NCBI GenBank assembly: GCA_947629645.1
Contig: CANREV010000017.1
Location: 1-64,000 of the forward strand
Origin: an uncultured Acetatifactor sp.
Lineage (GTDB): Bacteria; Bacillota; Clostridia; Lachnospirales; Lachnospiraceae
Reading direction: 5' to 3'
Length of the DNA: 64,000 nt
Part shown: positions 18,260-28,042 of the stretch, piece by piece
Numbering within the stretch: the first letter of the stretch is position 1
How the letters are laid out: each line of letters opens with the position of its first letter
The notes under the pieces: model-generated
What the model was told of the DNA's origin: nothing
Seen by the model: the letters and a program-made list of their open reading frames with translations, nothing else
The model's database searches: none
Position numbers and translations under genes: made by a program

Positions 18260-19747
18260 ATGAACAAGGCTTCCATTGCCAAGAATGCTATTTATAATGC
18301 TATCAAAACGATTACTGTAATTGTTTTTCCTCTGATATCGTTTCCCTATCTTTCCAGAACGCTTCATGCTGAAAACATAGGAAAAATTAACGTTGCGTGT
18401 TCCATTATAAATTATTTTATACTGATAGGCTCTTTGGGTATCAATACATACGCGATACGAGAATGCAGCAAAGTTAAAGATGATAAAAAACATCTTGGCA
18501 AAATTTCCAGCCAGTTGTTTTCTATCAATATTTGTACTATGTTATTTTCCTATGCACTGCTGGGAATCCTTCTTGTTTTCGCTGCAGATATACAAAAATA
18601 CGCTATTCTGATTTGTATTTTTTCCCTAAATATATTATTTAGTACATTAGGAGCAGATTGGCTGAATACAGCTATGGAAGATTTTAAGTATATTTCAATC
18701 CGGACAGCTGGTTTTCAGTTAGTCTCACTAATAGGGCTCATTGCATTTGTTAAAGAACCAGACGATTATATAAAATATGTCTGCATCTCCGTATTATCCA
18801 CAAGTGGAGCCAACATTATAAATATTTTATACCGCCGTAGATTTTGTAAAGTAAGCTTTACAAAGAAAATGGAAATTAAAAAACATTTAAAACCTATTTT
18901 ATTGCTCTTTTCTTTGCTTTTGTCACAGTCCATATTATCAAACTTGGATATTACCATGTTAGGGTTTTTGGAAGGTGATGTAGCAGCAGGATATTATAGT
19001 ACTGCAGTCAAACTATACGGTATGGTTGAACGGACTATATCTTCTACAGTCTTTGTGCTTTTCCCACAATTTTCTTATTGGTTTGCCTTGAAAGATTATA
19101 AGCAAATCAATTCTATGCTGCACAGTACATTAAATTTTATAGTGATCTCAAGCGCTCCCTGTGCGTTGGGGCTTTGCTTATTAGCTAAAGAAATTCTTGT
19201 GGTTGTATGTGGGAAGGAATACGCTTCTGCATCCGTTGCACTTTCCATTCTTTCTTTAGCTATGTTTTTCAATTTATTGGGCGCAGGTTTCTGGGGAAAT
19301 ACAATTTTATTATCTTCAAACCGAGAAGGGCAGTTTACCGTTGCTTGTATTGCAAGCTCACTATTTAACGGAATTGCAAATTATTTTCTAATTCCCGTAT
19401 TCGGGATGAACGGAGCCGCTTTTACAACACTTTTATCGGTACTTGTTATATTTGTTATTTCTGCAGCAAAAAAAGATAAAAATATTTACATTGGATATTC
19501 ATTTAAAGAGCTGTTCCCTGTAATTATTGGCTGTATAATAATAGGCAGCATTTGCTGTATATGCAAGGTCTATATTTCCAATTACATTTTAAGAATTATA
19601 ATATGCATTTTAACCAGTGGAATATCTTATCTGGCTATCCTAGGAATCAGTAAAAACGAACTGTTCCTTTTGGTTATTTCAACAATTATAAATAAACTAC
19701 ATTCGGTGCATAAGTACAAAAACCGGAAAGGTGAGTTTAAACCCTAA
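18260..19747 (+). CDS. Wzx-type oligosaccharide flippase
   Basis: 495 residues with about 12-14 hydrophobic helices. The opening SIAKNAIYNAIKTITVIVFPLISFPYLSRTLHAENIGKINV is the classic polysaccharide transporter (MATE/MOP superfamily) N-terminus. The protein moves undecaprenyl-linked repeat units from the cytoplasmic to the outer leaflet. It is the last gene of the plus-strand cluster and, with the Wzy-like gene at 8987, makes that cluster Wzx/Wzy-dependent. No initiating transferase lies on this strand, so one of the three minus-strand enzymes may serve it. Confidence 0.92.
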   Translation: MNKASIAKNAIYNAIKTITVIVFPLISFPYLSRTLHAENIGKINVACSIINYFILIGSLGINTYAIRECSKVKDDKKHLGKISSQLFSINICTMLFSYALLGILLVFAADIQKYAILICIFSLNILFSTLGADWLNTAMEDFKYISIRTAGFQLVSLIGLIAFVKEPDDYIKYVCISVLSTSGANIINILYRRRFCKVSFTKKMEIKKHLKPILLLFSLLLSQSILSNLDITMLGFLEGDVAAGYYSTAVKLYGMVERTISSTVFVLFPQFSYWFALKDYKQINSMLHSTLNFIVISSAPCALGLCLLAKEILVVVCGKEYASASVALSILSLAMFFNLLGAGFWGNTILLSSNREGQFTVACIASSLFNGIANYFLIPVFGMNGAAFTTLLSVLVIFVISAAKKDKNIYIGYSFKELFPVIIGCIIIGSICCICKVYISNYILRIIICILTSGISYLAILGISKNELFLLVISTIINKLHSVHKYKNRKGEFKP

Positions 19748-19862
19748 GCTGTGAAGAAGGAACAGACATCTTCAGCATTTAGATGCTGTCCATGATACAC
19801 AGCTTATAACACAATTGTCCACATCCTGCCCACAGCAAAAGAATAGCAAAGCCTCTCGTTGA

Positions 19863-19896
19863 TTTTACACAAAACATGAAACGACCTCGTGTAAAA
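19863..19896. other. Inverted repeat in the convergent intergenic region
   Basis: TTTTACAC (19863-19870) and GTGTAAAA (19889-19896) are perfect complements with an 18-base loop. It lies between the convergent flippase and sugar-transferase genes, where a terminator is expected. A shorter CAGCAT/ATGCTG hairpin occurs at 19773-19788. Neither has a proper U-run, so termination is only possible. Confidence 0.3.
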
Positions 19897-19927
19897 CATA
19901 TTACTATTTTTCATATTATTTTCTCCC

Positions 19928-21349
19928 TTACTTCGACCCTCTCCCAAACAGCACCACTCCCACCGTCAAAATCAATATCTTAACATCCTGCAGCAGCGAC
20001 CACTCATCGATATACTTCAGATCCAGCTTCACCACATCGTCAAAATCCCTGATCTCGCTCCGCCCGCTGACCTGCCACATACCGGTCAGCCCCGGCGTGA
20101 TGCTTAACCTTCTCCGATAATAAACGTTATATTTCTCAAACTCGTCCTCGGTAGGAGGCCTGGTTCCCACCAGACTCATGTCTCCGCGTACCACATTCCA
20201 AAACTGGGGCAGTTCATCGATGCTGGTCTTACGGATAAATTTCCCCACTCTGGTAATGCGCGGATCGTTATCCATTTTAAACATCAGGCCTTTGACTTCG
20301 TTTTGCTGCATCAGCTCTTTCTTCCGTTCTTCCGCATCGACATACATGGAGCGGAACTTATACATCTTAAAGCGTCTGCCGTTTTTCCCGATCCTGATCT
20401 GTGAGAAAAATACAGGCCCCCTAGAATCCAGTTTGATCGCCAGCGCCACAAATGGGGTCAAAACCGCCGTAAATAACAATCCGATGCTCCCTCCTATAAT
20501 ATCCATCAGGCGTTTGACCATCATACGGCGGTAATCCGTCATCTTCATAGAATATGTCATTACAGGGAAGTCAACAAATTTTCCTATGCTGCTGCAGGGC
20601 ATATCGATGCCGAACCTGTCTACACAGTTATGGCAGACTACGCCCATTGCCAAAAAAGACTGTATCAGGACCTCAAGCTCGCTGCTTTCCGTCTGGGGAC
20701 AATGTATCAGCACCACATCCACCGCGCATTGTCTGGCCACGTCAATAGCGTTTTCGCGGCCGGCTATCACAGGAATATTCTGGATAACGTCTCCTTCTCT
20801 GTCGGCGTCCAGAAGAATCAGGCCGATAACCTCATAACTCCAGCCTGCGTCTTTTTCAATATGATCTATCACCGTATCCAGTTCCTGCTCTGTGGTGACT
20901 ACAATAACCTTATCGCTGCCTCTGCTTTTCTTGTAATACCGATTCATCACTTCTTTAAAAACGACCCTCACAAGATATGTAAGCACCAGGTTAATGACGA
21001 CAAAATATCCCAGCAGCAATCGGGAGAATTCCAGTTCCAGCCGAAACGCATAGATGTAAAACCCCGTCCCTACAAACAGTACGAAATTATACCGGACTAC
21101 CCGCATAAGTTCATAATAATATCCCCTCTGGAAAAAATGCTTATATTCATTGGTAAAAAAATTATTCAGCATACAGATCAGGAGAAAGGGCAGATAAATC
21201 TGCATCAGTTCCCGCAGTCCGAGATGGCTCGGCATCCCCAGAAAGCGGATCAGGTAAGCGATCGCGTAAGAAACTGTGATACAGAATACATCCAGCACAA
21301 ACAAGCCATACATCTCTATGATCTGGTATTTTTTGTTATAACTGTCCAC
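19928..21349 (-). CDS. Polyprenyl-phosphate sugar phosphotransferase (initiating)
   Basis: 473 residues. Four to five N-terminal membrane helices and a cytosolic Rossmann-like domain (about 130-265) precede the catalytic bacterial-sugar-transferase domain. KRLMDIIGGSIGLLFTAVL, FKMYKFRSMYVDAE, KTSIDELPQFWNV, GDMSLVGTRPP and ITPGLTGMWQVSGRS are the conserved blocks. It transfers a sugar 1-phosphate from UDP-sugar to undecaprenyl phosphate, starting repeat-unit assembly at the inner membrane face. Start GTG 21349 has GAGG 7 bases upstream. It is first of three such enzymes in the window and last in its minus-strand operon. Confidence 0.92.
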   Translation of the reverse strand: MDSYNKKYQIIEMYGLFVLDVFCITVSYAIAYLIRFLGMPSHLGLRELMQIYLPFLLICMLNNFFTNEYKHFFQRGYYYELMRVVRYNFVLFVGTGFYIYAFRLELEFSRLLLGYFVVINLVLTYLVRVVFKEVMNRYYKKSRGSDKVIVVTTEQELDTVIDHIEKDAGWSYEVIGLILLDADREGDVIQNIPVIAGRENAIDVARQCAVDVVLIHCPQTESSELEVLIQSFLAMGVVCHNCVDRFGIDMPCSSIGKFVDFPVMTYSMKMTDYRRMMVKRLMDIIGGSIGLLFTAVLTPFVALAIKLDSRGPVFFSQIRIGKNGRRFKMYKFRSMYVDAEERKKELMQQNEVKGLMFKMDNDPRITRVGKFIRKTSIDELPQFWNVVRGDMSLVGTRPPTEDEFEKYNVYYRRRLSITPGLTGMWQVSGRSEIRDFDDVVKLDLKYIDEWSLLQDVKILILTVGVVLFGRGSK

Positions 21350-21393
21350 GACCTCACCTCTTTCTTACGCCCCTTCTCCATTCTATATCTCAC

Positions 21394-22947
21394 TCATTCC
21401 ACTTGCTTTTCCATACTTGTCTGTACTATCATACTTCTTATAACACTAATACAGAAACATACAACCATTGCTATAAAAATAGGCCTCCTCTGACTTTTTT
21501 CCAATCCAATCTGAAAATAATCAAAGAAATAAATCACCAAGTTTCTCAGATTATCGACTAAAGAAATCGCCATCAAACCTACAGATATCAATACTGCAAT
21601 AATACCAGCTATCTGCTCTTCCACTTTATATTCTGTAATATCAGAATACAGACTTAAACAACTACATTTAAGCCCTTCCTGGGGAGAGAAGCAAACACAG
21701 GCACAGGAATATCCAAATGCCAGAATTAAAAACATAAAAAATCTGCCATGAAAAATAGTAGTCACATATATACCGAAAATTCCCATCGCCCACCATATAT
21801 TTTTCTTTTCTCCGGCTTTCATACTGCTGACAATTACTAAAATAAAAGGAATTAGAAAAAAGGTAAATAAAACCAGTCCACCTTCCGCTAAAACTACCGC
21901 AATAGAATTACTTAAACCTGGGTTAAATATCCGAAATTCACTCATATATTGCTGAATAAATAATTCATTTTCATATCCACAACCTATGATCGGATTAACC
22001 ATCCAAGCCTTAAAAGATGCCAAGTAATCATCAATATGCGTGGCAAAAGATCCCTGACTCAAATTCCATTTCTGCCTTAATAAAAGCCCTCCTGCAGCTC
22101 CCAGCATAAATACAATCCCATATCCCGCCCTTTTTAATTTCACATTCTTTTTAGATATAAAAAATCTTATGCCCCACCCTAGAATACAGAGCAATATTCC
22201 TATTGTTCCTATCGTAGTAAATACGGTAAAACTAAGTAAAAGACATTTTACCCATTTAGTTTTATTCTTTAAAAATAATTCCGTATAAAGTGCAGTATTT
22301 AGGAAAATATTATACATTGGTGCTTCCGGAAATATACCTGTATTCCGCAGAATTGAACTGCCAATGAATGGAATCTTTTCAGTCTGCCAGAAAAAACCGA
22401 GATTATAATAGTTTCTCGCATCCCTAGCTAGTGCCCAGTCCACTTGTATTTGTGCCACAGGCGGCAACATACCAAGCACAATTGCCATAATCCAAATTAC
22501 CAGGGAACAACAAGCTAAAATATAAACTATGTTTGTCAATAAATATAATAACCTGTATGCCTCACCCATCCCATGGTAAATTTTAAATATAATTATCATC
22601 AGTGGCAGGAACATTAAATACTCTAACATATAGGACAATACGGCAATGGTATTAATTACATTAAAAAACAAAAATAATATTTCGAAAAGCAAAATAGCAC
22701 AAATTAAAATACTAGATTCAAATACATACTTACACCTTCTTTTGTCTTCCCATAAAAGTGCGAATAAAAGCAATGCTCCGAATACCAATGACGATACTTT
22801 TAATTCATAAGGCAAATTAGGGCGTCCAAAAACACAACGATATGTACTGTTGCACTCCAAAACAACCAGCAATATCAACATATATTCACAAAAATACCTT
22901 ATTGTTCTCGGCCATATTCTTCCCAATTTCTTTAATCTGTCTCTCAT
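21394..22947 (-). CDS. O-antigen polymerase/ligase-like membrane protein
   Basis: 517 residues with about 12 membrane helices and a periplasm-facing loop containing HIDDYLASFKAWMVNPIIGCGYENE, the type of segment seen in Wzy_C/O-antigen ligase proteins. It would polymerise or ligate lipid-linked glycan outside the membrane. The C-terminus carries two extra helices after a basic loop. The gene is more A/T-rich than both neighbours, which may mean separate acquisition. It lies 44 bases upstream of the sugar-transferase gene. Confidence 0.78.
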   Translation of the reverse strand: MRDRLKKLGRIWPRTIRYFCEYMLILLVVLECNSTYRCVFGRPNLPYELKVSSLVFGALLLFALLWEDKRRCKYVFESSILICAILLFEILFLFFNVINTIAVLSYMLEYLMFLPLMIIIFKIYHGMGEAYRLLYLLTNIVYILACCSLVIWIMAIVLGMLPPVAQIQVDWALARDARNYYNLGFFWQTEKIPFIGSSILRNTGIFPEAPMYNIFLNTALYTELFLKNKTKWVKCLLLSFTVFTTIGTIGILLCILGWGIRFFISKKNVKLKRAGYGIVFMLGAAGGLLLRQKWNLSQGSFATHIDDYLASFKAWMVNPIIGCGYENELFIQQYMSEFRIFNPGLSNSIAVVLAEGGLVLFTFFLIPFILVIVSSMKAGEKKNIWWAMGIFGIYVTTIFHGRFFMFLILAFGYSCACVCFSPQEGLKCSCLSLYSDITEYKVEEQIAGIIAVLISVGLMAISLVDNLRNLVIYFFDYFQIGLEKSQRRPIFIAMVVCFCISVIRSMIVQTSMEKQVE

Positions 22948-22956
22948 ATATTTTTC

Positions 22957-24759
22957 CTATATTCCCAGATATTTTTCCCAAAACGTCAATGTGCGCAGTC
23001 TGAGACCTTCCGTCCGATACGCCTGCTGTGCTTTCTTCAATTTAAAGGGCAGCACGCAGAGCAGTCCGAACACTTTGAAAAGATAGCTGAACGTCTTGCG
23101 GACAGATTTCTCGGTAATGAACGCTTTGTTGCTGGTAATATCATAGTGCATGACCCGTTTCATACGATAAAACTGCACTGTCCTGCAGGCCGCCATGGGA
23201 ACAATGTTTTCGCCTTTCGCCTTCAATATGATGCCGTTAAATGTCAGCAGATGAAACCACCAGCGCCCTTTGCTGATATCCACTTCGCGGCTCGCCTGAT
23301 ACACAGGATAATTGAAAGGCATATTCAGCGTTTCCAGATCCTGCCCTCTGTAGCCTGCCGCCATGATTTCCTTATGCAGCGCCTCGCCGTCCTGCTCCAT
23401 CAGCCATTTCGGTCCTTTTAAGAAATCCCTGATCCCGCGCAGATAAATATCCATATTTCGATAGCGGTAGTACATCAGTTCCTGCATCGTATGCAGCAGA
23501 ATGTCATGGGCTAGCTGCTTAACTCCAAACCATTGACAGTGAAAGGAATTGTCAATCAGCTGATTTCTGGTAATATAATATTCCAGAAAAGAGGAATACT
23601 TGTTCTCAAAGGGCTCATGCCACACGCAGATGCCGTTCATCAGGATCAAATGTTTCATGTTGCGCAGGCCGTACTCCAGATCATCGCCCCGTATAAAGAT
23701 CGGCAGCGGCAGATTATCTTCCCGCACCACACCAACGGGGAAGCAGCAGTACCACCAGGCGTTAAACTCCCGATACTCCTCCAGCTCATTGTAGAGACAA
23801 TTTTCGCAGTAGGTCAGATCCAGACCTGACTTCAGTGAACATAATCGTCCTCCGTTCCAGCTTGCTCCCGATTCTACCTGAACGTACTGCTGATCCAGAC
23901 GAAGCATCGCCCCGCCTATGAAAGCGTCCGCATACTCGTCCTTCAAAAGGGATAGTATCCTATATGTTTTAACCAGCGCTTCCGGTTCGATCACAATGTC
24001 ATCGTCCATCAACAGCACATGGGTGATCCCCAGTTCCCCGTTATGTTTCATGATCTCTATCAGGTCTCTGGTGAAACCGCCGGCGCCTCCCAGATTACGG
24101 TTAGGATTAATATGAATATGAGTTTGTCCCGAGCTTAAACTATCCCGATCCAGTGTTTGTCCGTTATCGGCGATAAATACTTCCAAGTGCCCGTACAACG
24201 CGGAATCCGGATTTTCCAGAATCGTTTCCCGCAGGATCCGGAGATTCTTTTCTATAAACGCTTCTCTTTTAAATGTGCATATGCCGATGCCGATCCTGAC
24301 GTTTCTGATCTTCTCCTGGGGGATCTCACTGCAGTAGCTTCCGCCGTAAAACCTGCAGCCGTCCTGCAGCGCTTCCAGACGAAACGTATACATTCCTTTC
24401 GTTCCCGCATTTTGATAAGGGAAAATATATTCTTTCTTATCCTGCGAATCAACAACCGATTCGCCGACCAGCCTGACTACAACGTCTTCATGTATCTTTT
24501 CTTTCGTCATTAAAGTCACTTTAAAACGGCCCTTTAAAACGATTCTCAGGGACACATTGTCAAGGATGGTATATTTATTCCACTTTTCAATGGAAAAACC
24601 GTTGAAATAAGTATCAAAAAGAACTTTCGCGTATTTTTCAAATACAATCGATGGCACGTCCCTCTCAATGTCCGCGCGTTCTTCCCCTTCCGGTCTGAAA
24701 TACAATTCCGTCTCCGCGCATCTTCCGATTACCGGAAACAACAGTTCCTGTATCTTCAT
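22957..24759 (-). CDS. GlfT2-like galactofuranosyltransferase
   Basis: 600 residues. The N-terminal beta-sandwich (about 1-150) followed by a GT-A domain is the layout of polymerising galactofuranosyltransferases. GIGICTFKREAFIEKNL opens the GT domain, NPNRNLGGAGGFTRDL and LLMDDDIVIEPEAL carry the donor- and metal-binding Asp residues (about 245-255), and FIRGDDLEYGLR is the acceptor-side acidic pair. It would extend a galactan with UDP-Galf. The UDP-galactopyranose mutase gene is immediately upstream (13 bases), strongly supporting the substrate. Confidence 0.88.
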   Translation of the reverse strand: MKIQELLFPVIGRCAETELYFRPEGEERADIERDVPSIVFEKYAKVLFDTYFNGFSIEKWNKYTILDNVSLRIVLKGRFKVTLMTKEKIHEDVVVRLVGESVVDSQDKKEYIFPYQNAGTKGMYTFRLEALQDGCRFYGGSYCSEIPQEKIRNVRIGIGICTFKREAFIEKNLRILRETILENPDSALYGHLEVFIADNGQTLDRDSLSSGQTHIHINPNRNLGGAGGFTRDLIEIMKHNGELGITHVLLMDDDIVIEPEALVKTYRILSLLKDEYADAFIGGAMLRLDQQYVQVESGASWNGGRLCSLKSGLDLTYCENCLYNELEEYREFNAWWYCCFPVGVVREDNLPLPIFIRGDDLEYGLRNMKHLILMNGICVWHEPFENKYSSFLEYYITRNQLIDNSFHCQWFGVKQLAHDILLHTMQELMYYRYRNMDIYLRGIRDFLKGPKWLMEQDGEALHKEIMAAGYRGQDLETLNMPFNYPVYQASREVDISKGRWWFHLLTFNGIILKAKGENIVPMAACRTVQFYRMKRVMHYDITSNKAFITEKSVRKTFSYLFKVFGLLCVLPFKLKKAQQAYRTEGLRLRTLTFWEKYLGI

Positions 24760-24772
24760 AAATTATTTCCCC

Positions 24773-25873
24773 TCAGTCCATCTCCTCAGCACATCTGGTT
24801 AATGCCGCCGAGATCACTTTATCCATGTCATAATATTTATACTCGCCCAGCCTGCCGCCGAAAATCACATTATTTTCCTGCCGTGACAATTCCCGGTAAC
24901 GCTCATACAGGGCGTTATTCTTATCATTATTTACGGGATAATACGGTTCATCTCCTTTTTTCCATTCGCTGGAATACTCTCTGGATATCACCGTAGTCGG
25001 CTGTTTGCCAAACTCAAAGTGCTTATGCTCGATGATCCGCGTATAAGGGATCTCCCGGTCGGTATAGTTGACCACGGCGTTTCCCTGATAGTTTTCCATC
25101 TCCAGTTCTTCCGTTTCAAAACGCACGGAACGATATTCCAGCACGCCCAGCTTATAGTCGTAAAATTCATCGATCATACCGGTATAGACGATTCTATCCG
25201 CCAGAGGATCCAATTCATCCCGATGCCGCAAATAATCCACTCCAAGGCGCACTTCGACACCCTCTAAAAGCTTCTCCGCGATAGCAGTATATCCTCCTAT
25301 GGGAATGCCCTGATACCGGTCGTTAAAATAGTTATTGTCATAAATAAATCTCAGGGGAAGCCTTTTAATAATAAAAGACGGCAGATCCTTGCAATCCCTT
25401 CCCCACTGTTTTTCAGTATATCCCTTTATGAGTTTTTCGTAAACGTCTCTGCCCACCAGCGACAGCGCCTGCTCTTCCAGGTTCTGCGGCTCCGTGATAT
25501 GCAGATCGGCGATCTGGGAAGCAATGATATCCTTCGCCTCCTGAGGAGTGGAGATCCCCCACATTTTGCTGAATGTATTCATATTAAACGGCAGATTATA
25601 AAGCTCATCTTTATATTTTGCCACCGGAGAATTAATATAGTTATTGAATTCTGCGAACTGGTTTACATAATCCCATACTTTTTTATCGGAGGTATGAAAG
25701 ATGTGGGCGCCGTATTTATGCACATGAATGCCGGAAATATCCTCACAATAGATATTCCCCGCAATATGCCCCCTCTTTTCAACCACCAGGCACGTCTTTC
25801 CCCGTTTCCTTGCTTCATACGCAAATACCGCGCCGTAAAGCCCCGCTCCCACAATCAGATAATCGTAACGCAT
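24773..25873 (-). CDS. glf: UDP-galactopyranose mutase
   Basis: 366 residues. FAD-binding YLIVGAGLYGAVFAYEARKRG is at the N-terminus; HKYGAHIFHTSDKKVWDYVNQF, YNLPFNMNTFSKMWG, GYTEKQWGRDCKDLP and IIEHKHFEF are hallmarks of Glf. It interconverts UDP-galactopyranose and UDP-galactofuranose with reduced FAD in the cytoplasm. It sits between the Wzt ABC gene and the GlfT2-like gene, so the exported polymer very likely contains galactofuranose. The 90-base spacer upstream contains a TTGACA-like box (minus strand, 25942-25947) without a convincing -10 box. Confidence 0.96.
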   Translation of the reverse strand: MRYDYLIVGAGLYGAVFAYEARKRGKTCLVVEKRGHIAGNIYCEDISGIHVHKYGAHIFHTSDKKVWDYVNQFAEFNNYINSPVAKYKDELYNLPFNMNTFSKMWGISTPQEAKDIIASQIADLHITEPQNLEEQALSLVGRDVYEKLIKGYTEKQWGRDCKDLPSFIIKRLPLRFIYDNNYFNDRYQGIPIGGYTAIAEKLLEGVEVRLGVDYLRHRDELDPLADRIVYTGMIDEFYDYKLGVLEYRSVRFETEELEMENYQGNAVVNYTDREIPYTRIIEHKHFEFGKQPTTVISREYSSEWKKGDEPYYPVNNDKNNALYERYRELSRQENNVIFGGRLGEYKYYDMDKVISAALTRCAEEMD

Positions 25874-25963
25874 AATTTCTCCTTTTCCCCGTTTTCCTTA
25901 TCCTGTCTCATAACTGTTAATCTTCCGTTCTGACATCAGACTGTCAATTCCAATGCAGGACTG

Positions 25964-27223
25964 TCACTCTATCTCCCAATGATGTTCAAAAATACATGGC
26001 CCAAATTCATCTGTTGTGTAATCCCGTACAGTGATTTGCACAATATTTCTCACATAGTCATATTCCTCTCCATGCTCGCCGTTAATGCCGATATCAAGAT
26101 AATATTTTCCGGGCAGAAGCATCAGTTTTTCGATCCGCAGCGAAACTTTTCCCTCCCGCTTCAGACACGGCAGTTCATCGCCTGGCTTAGAAAAGCAGGT
26201 CCCGTAACAATACTGCCAGTTTTCCTTGACAAAGTCCATATTAAAATTCACCTTAGGCTTGTCCAGTTTAGTCGCATAATGATATACCAGCGTGACGGCA
26301 TCACCTGTATTAAAGTTTCTGCAGGATTTTCCCTCTCCGTCCAGCAGATCCACCCTGGTAAAATACACCTCATGGGTCCCCTGCCGATGCGCATCGGGAT
26401 GTACCTGCTGCGTAAGGTGCAGTACGGAAAAAGCTTCCTGCGGGTCAAACTTTTCCAAACTCTTTTCCGCCAGCCGGCTGAGACGATCTTCCTCCATCTT
26501 ATCCAGATAGTGCGTGCCTACTACTTTTGGGATACCGTCCTCCCGCACCAGGCCGTCTTCCAGCCAGACCAGTCTGTCGCAAATCGTGTAAAGCTGTTCC
26601 ATGGAATGCGACACGATTACGATAGTCGTACCCTGTTCCCTGATAGCCATCAAACGGTCAAAACATTTTTTCTGGAAACTGACGTCTCCCACGGCAAGGA
26701 TCTCATCGATCAGCAGAATATCCGCGTTTACATTGATCGCCACGGAGAAGGCCAGACGCATATACATACCGGACGAATAGGTCCTTACCGGATTATCGAT
26801 AAATTCTCCCAACTCGGAAAACTCAATGATATCGTCCAGGCGCTCGTCTATTTCCTCATTCTTTAAACCAAAGATCGTGGCGTTGATGTATATATTTTCC
26901 CGCCCGCTCATATCCGGATGGAAACCGGCGCCCAACTCGATCAGGCTGGACACTCTGCCGTTAATGGTGACCTCGCCCTCATTGGGCTTAATGATCCTAG
27001 AGAGCAGTTTCAGCGTAGTGCTTTTCCCGCAGCCGTTTTTACCGATCAGTCCCACTGCCTGGCCTCTGGGGATCTTAAGGTCGATTCCTTTCAGGATCTC
27101 CCTGACCTGATACCTGCTCCGCCCGGTAAAGATCACACGCTCTTTTAACGTATTGCCTTTATCCAGATAAATTTTAAATTGTTTCTTTACGCCGCGCAGT
27201 TCTATCGCATTCTGTATATCCAT
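25964..27223 (-). CDS. Wzt-type polysaccharide ABC transporter ATP-binding protein
   Basis: 419 residues. Walker A GKNGCGKS (61-68), signature TYSSGMYMRLAFS (148-160), Walker B ILLIDE (169-174) and switch His206 are all present. A C-terminal extension of about 150 residues (from about 275) resembles the Wzt carbohydrate-binding domain that recognises the polymer terminus. With the membrane partner it exports undecaprenyl-linked polysaccharide. Start ATG 27223 shares one base with the permease stop (TGATG) and has GGAGG 7 bases upstream; a GTG at 27226 is the alternative. Confidence 0.93.
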   Translation of the reverse strand: MDIQNAIELRGVKKQFKIYLDKGNTLKERVIFTGRSRYQVREILKGIDLKIPRGQAVGLIGKNGCGKSTTLKLLSRIIKPNEGEVTINGRVSSLIELGAGFHPDMSGRENIYINATIFGLKNEEIDERLDDIIEFSELGEFIDNPVRTYSSGMYMRLAFSVAINVNADILLIDEILAVGDVSFQKKCFDRLMAIREQGTTIVIVSHSMEQLYTICDRLVWLEDGLVREDGIPKVVGTHYLDKMEEDRLSRLAEKSLEKFDPQEAFSVLHLTQQVHPDAHRQGTHEVYFTRVDLLDGEGKSCRNFNTGDAVTLVYHYATKLDKPKVNFNMDFVKENWQYCYGTCFSKPGDELPCLKREGKVSLRIEKLMLLPGKYYLDIGINGEHGEEYDYVRNIVQITVRDYTTDEFGPCIFEHHWEIE

Positions 27224-28002
27224 CACAATTCCTCCGCGAAATTGTCATCCAGCTTTTTAAAGACTAATTCACCTGCCGCCAGAACAACCAGCGAAACAAC
27301 CGCCGCATATGCTATCAGCTTGATCTGCGGAACAGATTTCCAATACAGAATATGATGATAGGATTCAATCACAGCGGTCATGGGATTTAACATGAAGATC
27401 CAGCGGATACGGTCCGGCACGCGTTCCAGCGGATACAGGATCGGCGTCAGATAGATCCACGCCATAAGGATCACCGTTACAATATGTTCCATATCCTTAA
27501 AATATACGGTGACAGCCGCTACTATCAGAGTAAATCCCAACACTAAAACATACTGGATCATCATGACTAAGGGCAGGAAAAAGACAGCTTTCAAAGAGAC
27601 GCCCACACCTGAAATAAACAGCACCGCAAACACAATGAGAAAGCAGAGCAGCATATTGATAAAGTTGGCTGTCACACAGGAAAGCGGCAAAACTTCCCTT
27701 GGGAAATAGATTTTTTTGATCATCTCACCCTGATACCTGATGCTCCCGGAACCGATCCGCAGGGACATGTCAAAAAACAGCCAGGGTATCATACCGACTA
27801 TAATATAAACGTAAAAGCGGTCCAGATCGTTATTGATGATCACGGAAAACACAACCGTATAGATGATGATCTGGCAGATCGGATTGATAAACGTCCACAG
27901 GAAGCCGAGCACAGATCCCTTGTACTTTCCCCGCAGATCTCTCCTGACCATGCTCTTTACCATATCGTTATATTGAAAAATTTCCCTGATATGCTCTGTC
28001 AT
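27223..28002 (-). CDS. Wzm-type ABC-2 permease
   Basis: 259 residues with six membrane helices. The N-terminal cytosolic segment MVKSMVRRDLRGKYKGSVLGFLWTFINP is diagnostic of polysaccharide-export ABC-2 permeases (Wzm/TagG). It forms the membrane channel for the Wzt ATPase encoded directly downstream. It is the first gene of the galactan export operon, 40 bases after the stop of the beta-helix gene. Export of a complete polymer by this pair implies no need for a Wzy polymerase in that pathway. Confidence 0.93.
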   Translation of the reverse strand: MTEHIREIFQYNDMVKSMVRRDLRGKYKGSVLGFLWTFINPICQIIIYTVVFSVIINNDLDRFYVYIIVGMIPWLFFDMSLRIGSGSIRYQGEMIKKIYFPREVLPLSCVTANFINMLLCFLIVFAVLFISGVGVSLKAVFFLPLVMMIQYVLVLGFTLIVAAVTVYFKDMEHIVTVILMAWIYLTPILYPLERVPDRIRWIFMLNPMTAVIESYHHILYWKSVPQIKLIAYAAVVSLVVLAAGELVFKKLDDNFAEEL

Positions 28003-28042
28003 TCTGACTTCCTTTCATATCTTACAATACTTGAGTAAAATA

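Noticed and set aside
18147..18299. 51-codon frame starting GTG between the nucleotidyltransferase and the flippase
   Set aside because: It overlaps both neighbours, lacks a ribosome-binding site and matches nothing I recognise; perhaps a gene remnant, not supportable.
20630..21493. 287-codon plus-strand frame
   Set aside because: Antisense to the initiating sugar transferase; His/Gln-rich shadow translation.
25942..25965. Promoter for glf from a TTGACA box
   Set aside because: Only AAGATT-like sequence at the -10 distance, too weak to list; mentioned in the glf entry.
25979..26866. 295-codon plus-strand frame
   Set aside because: Lies opposite the Wzt ATPase gene, whose Walker motifs are intact.
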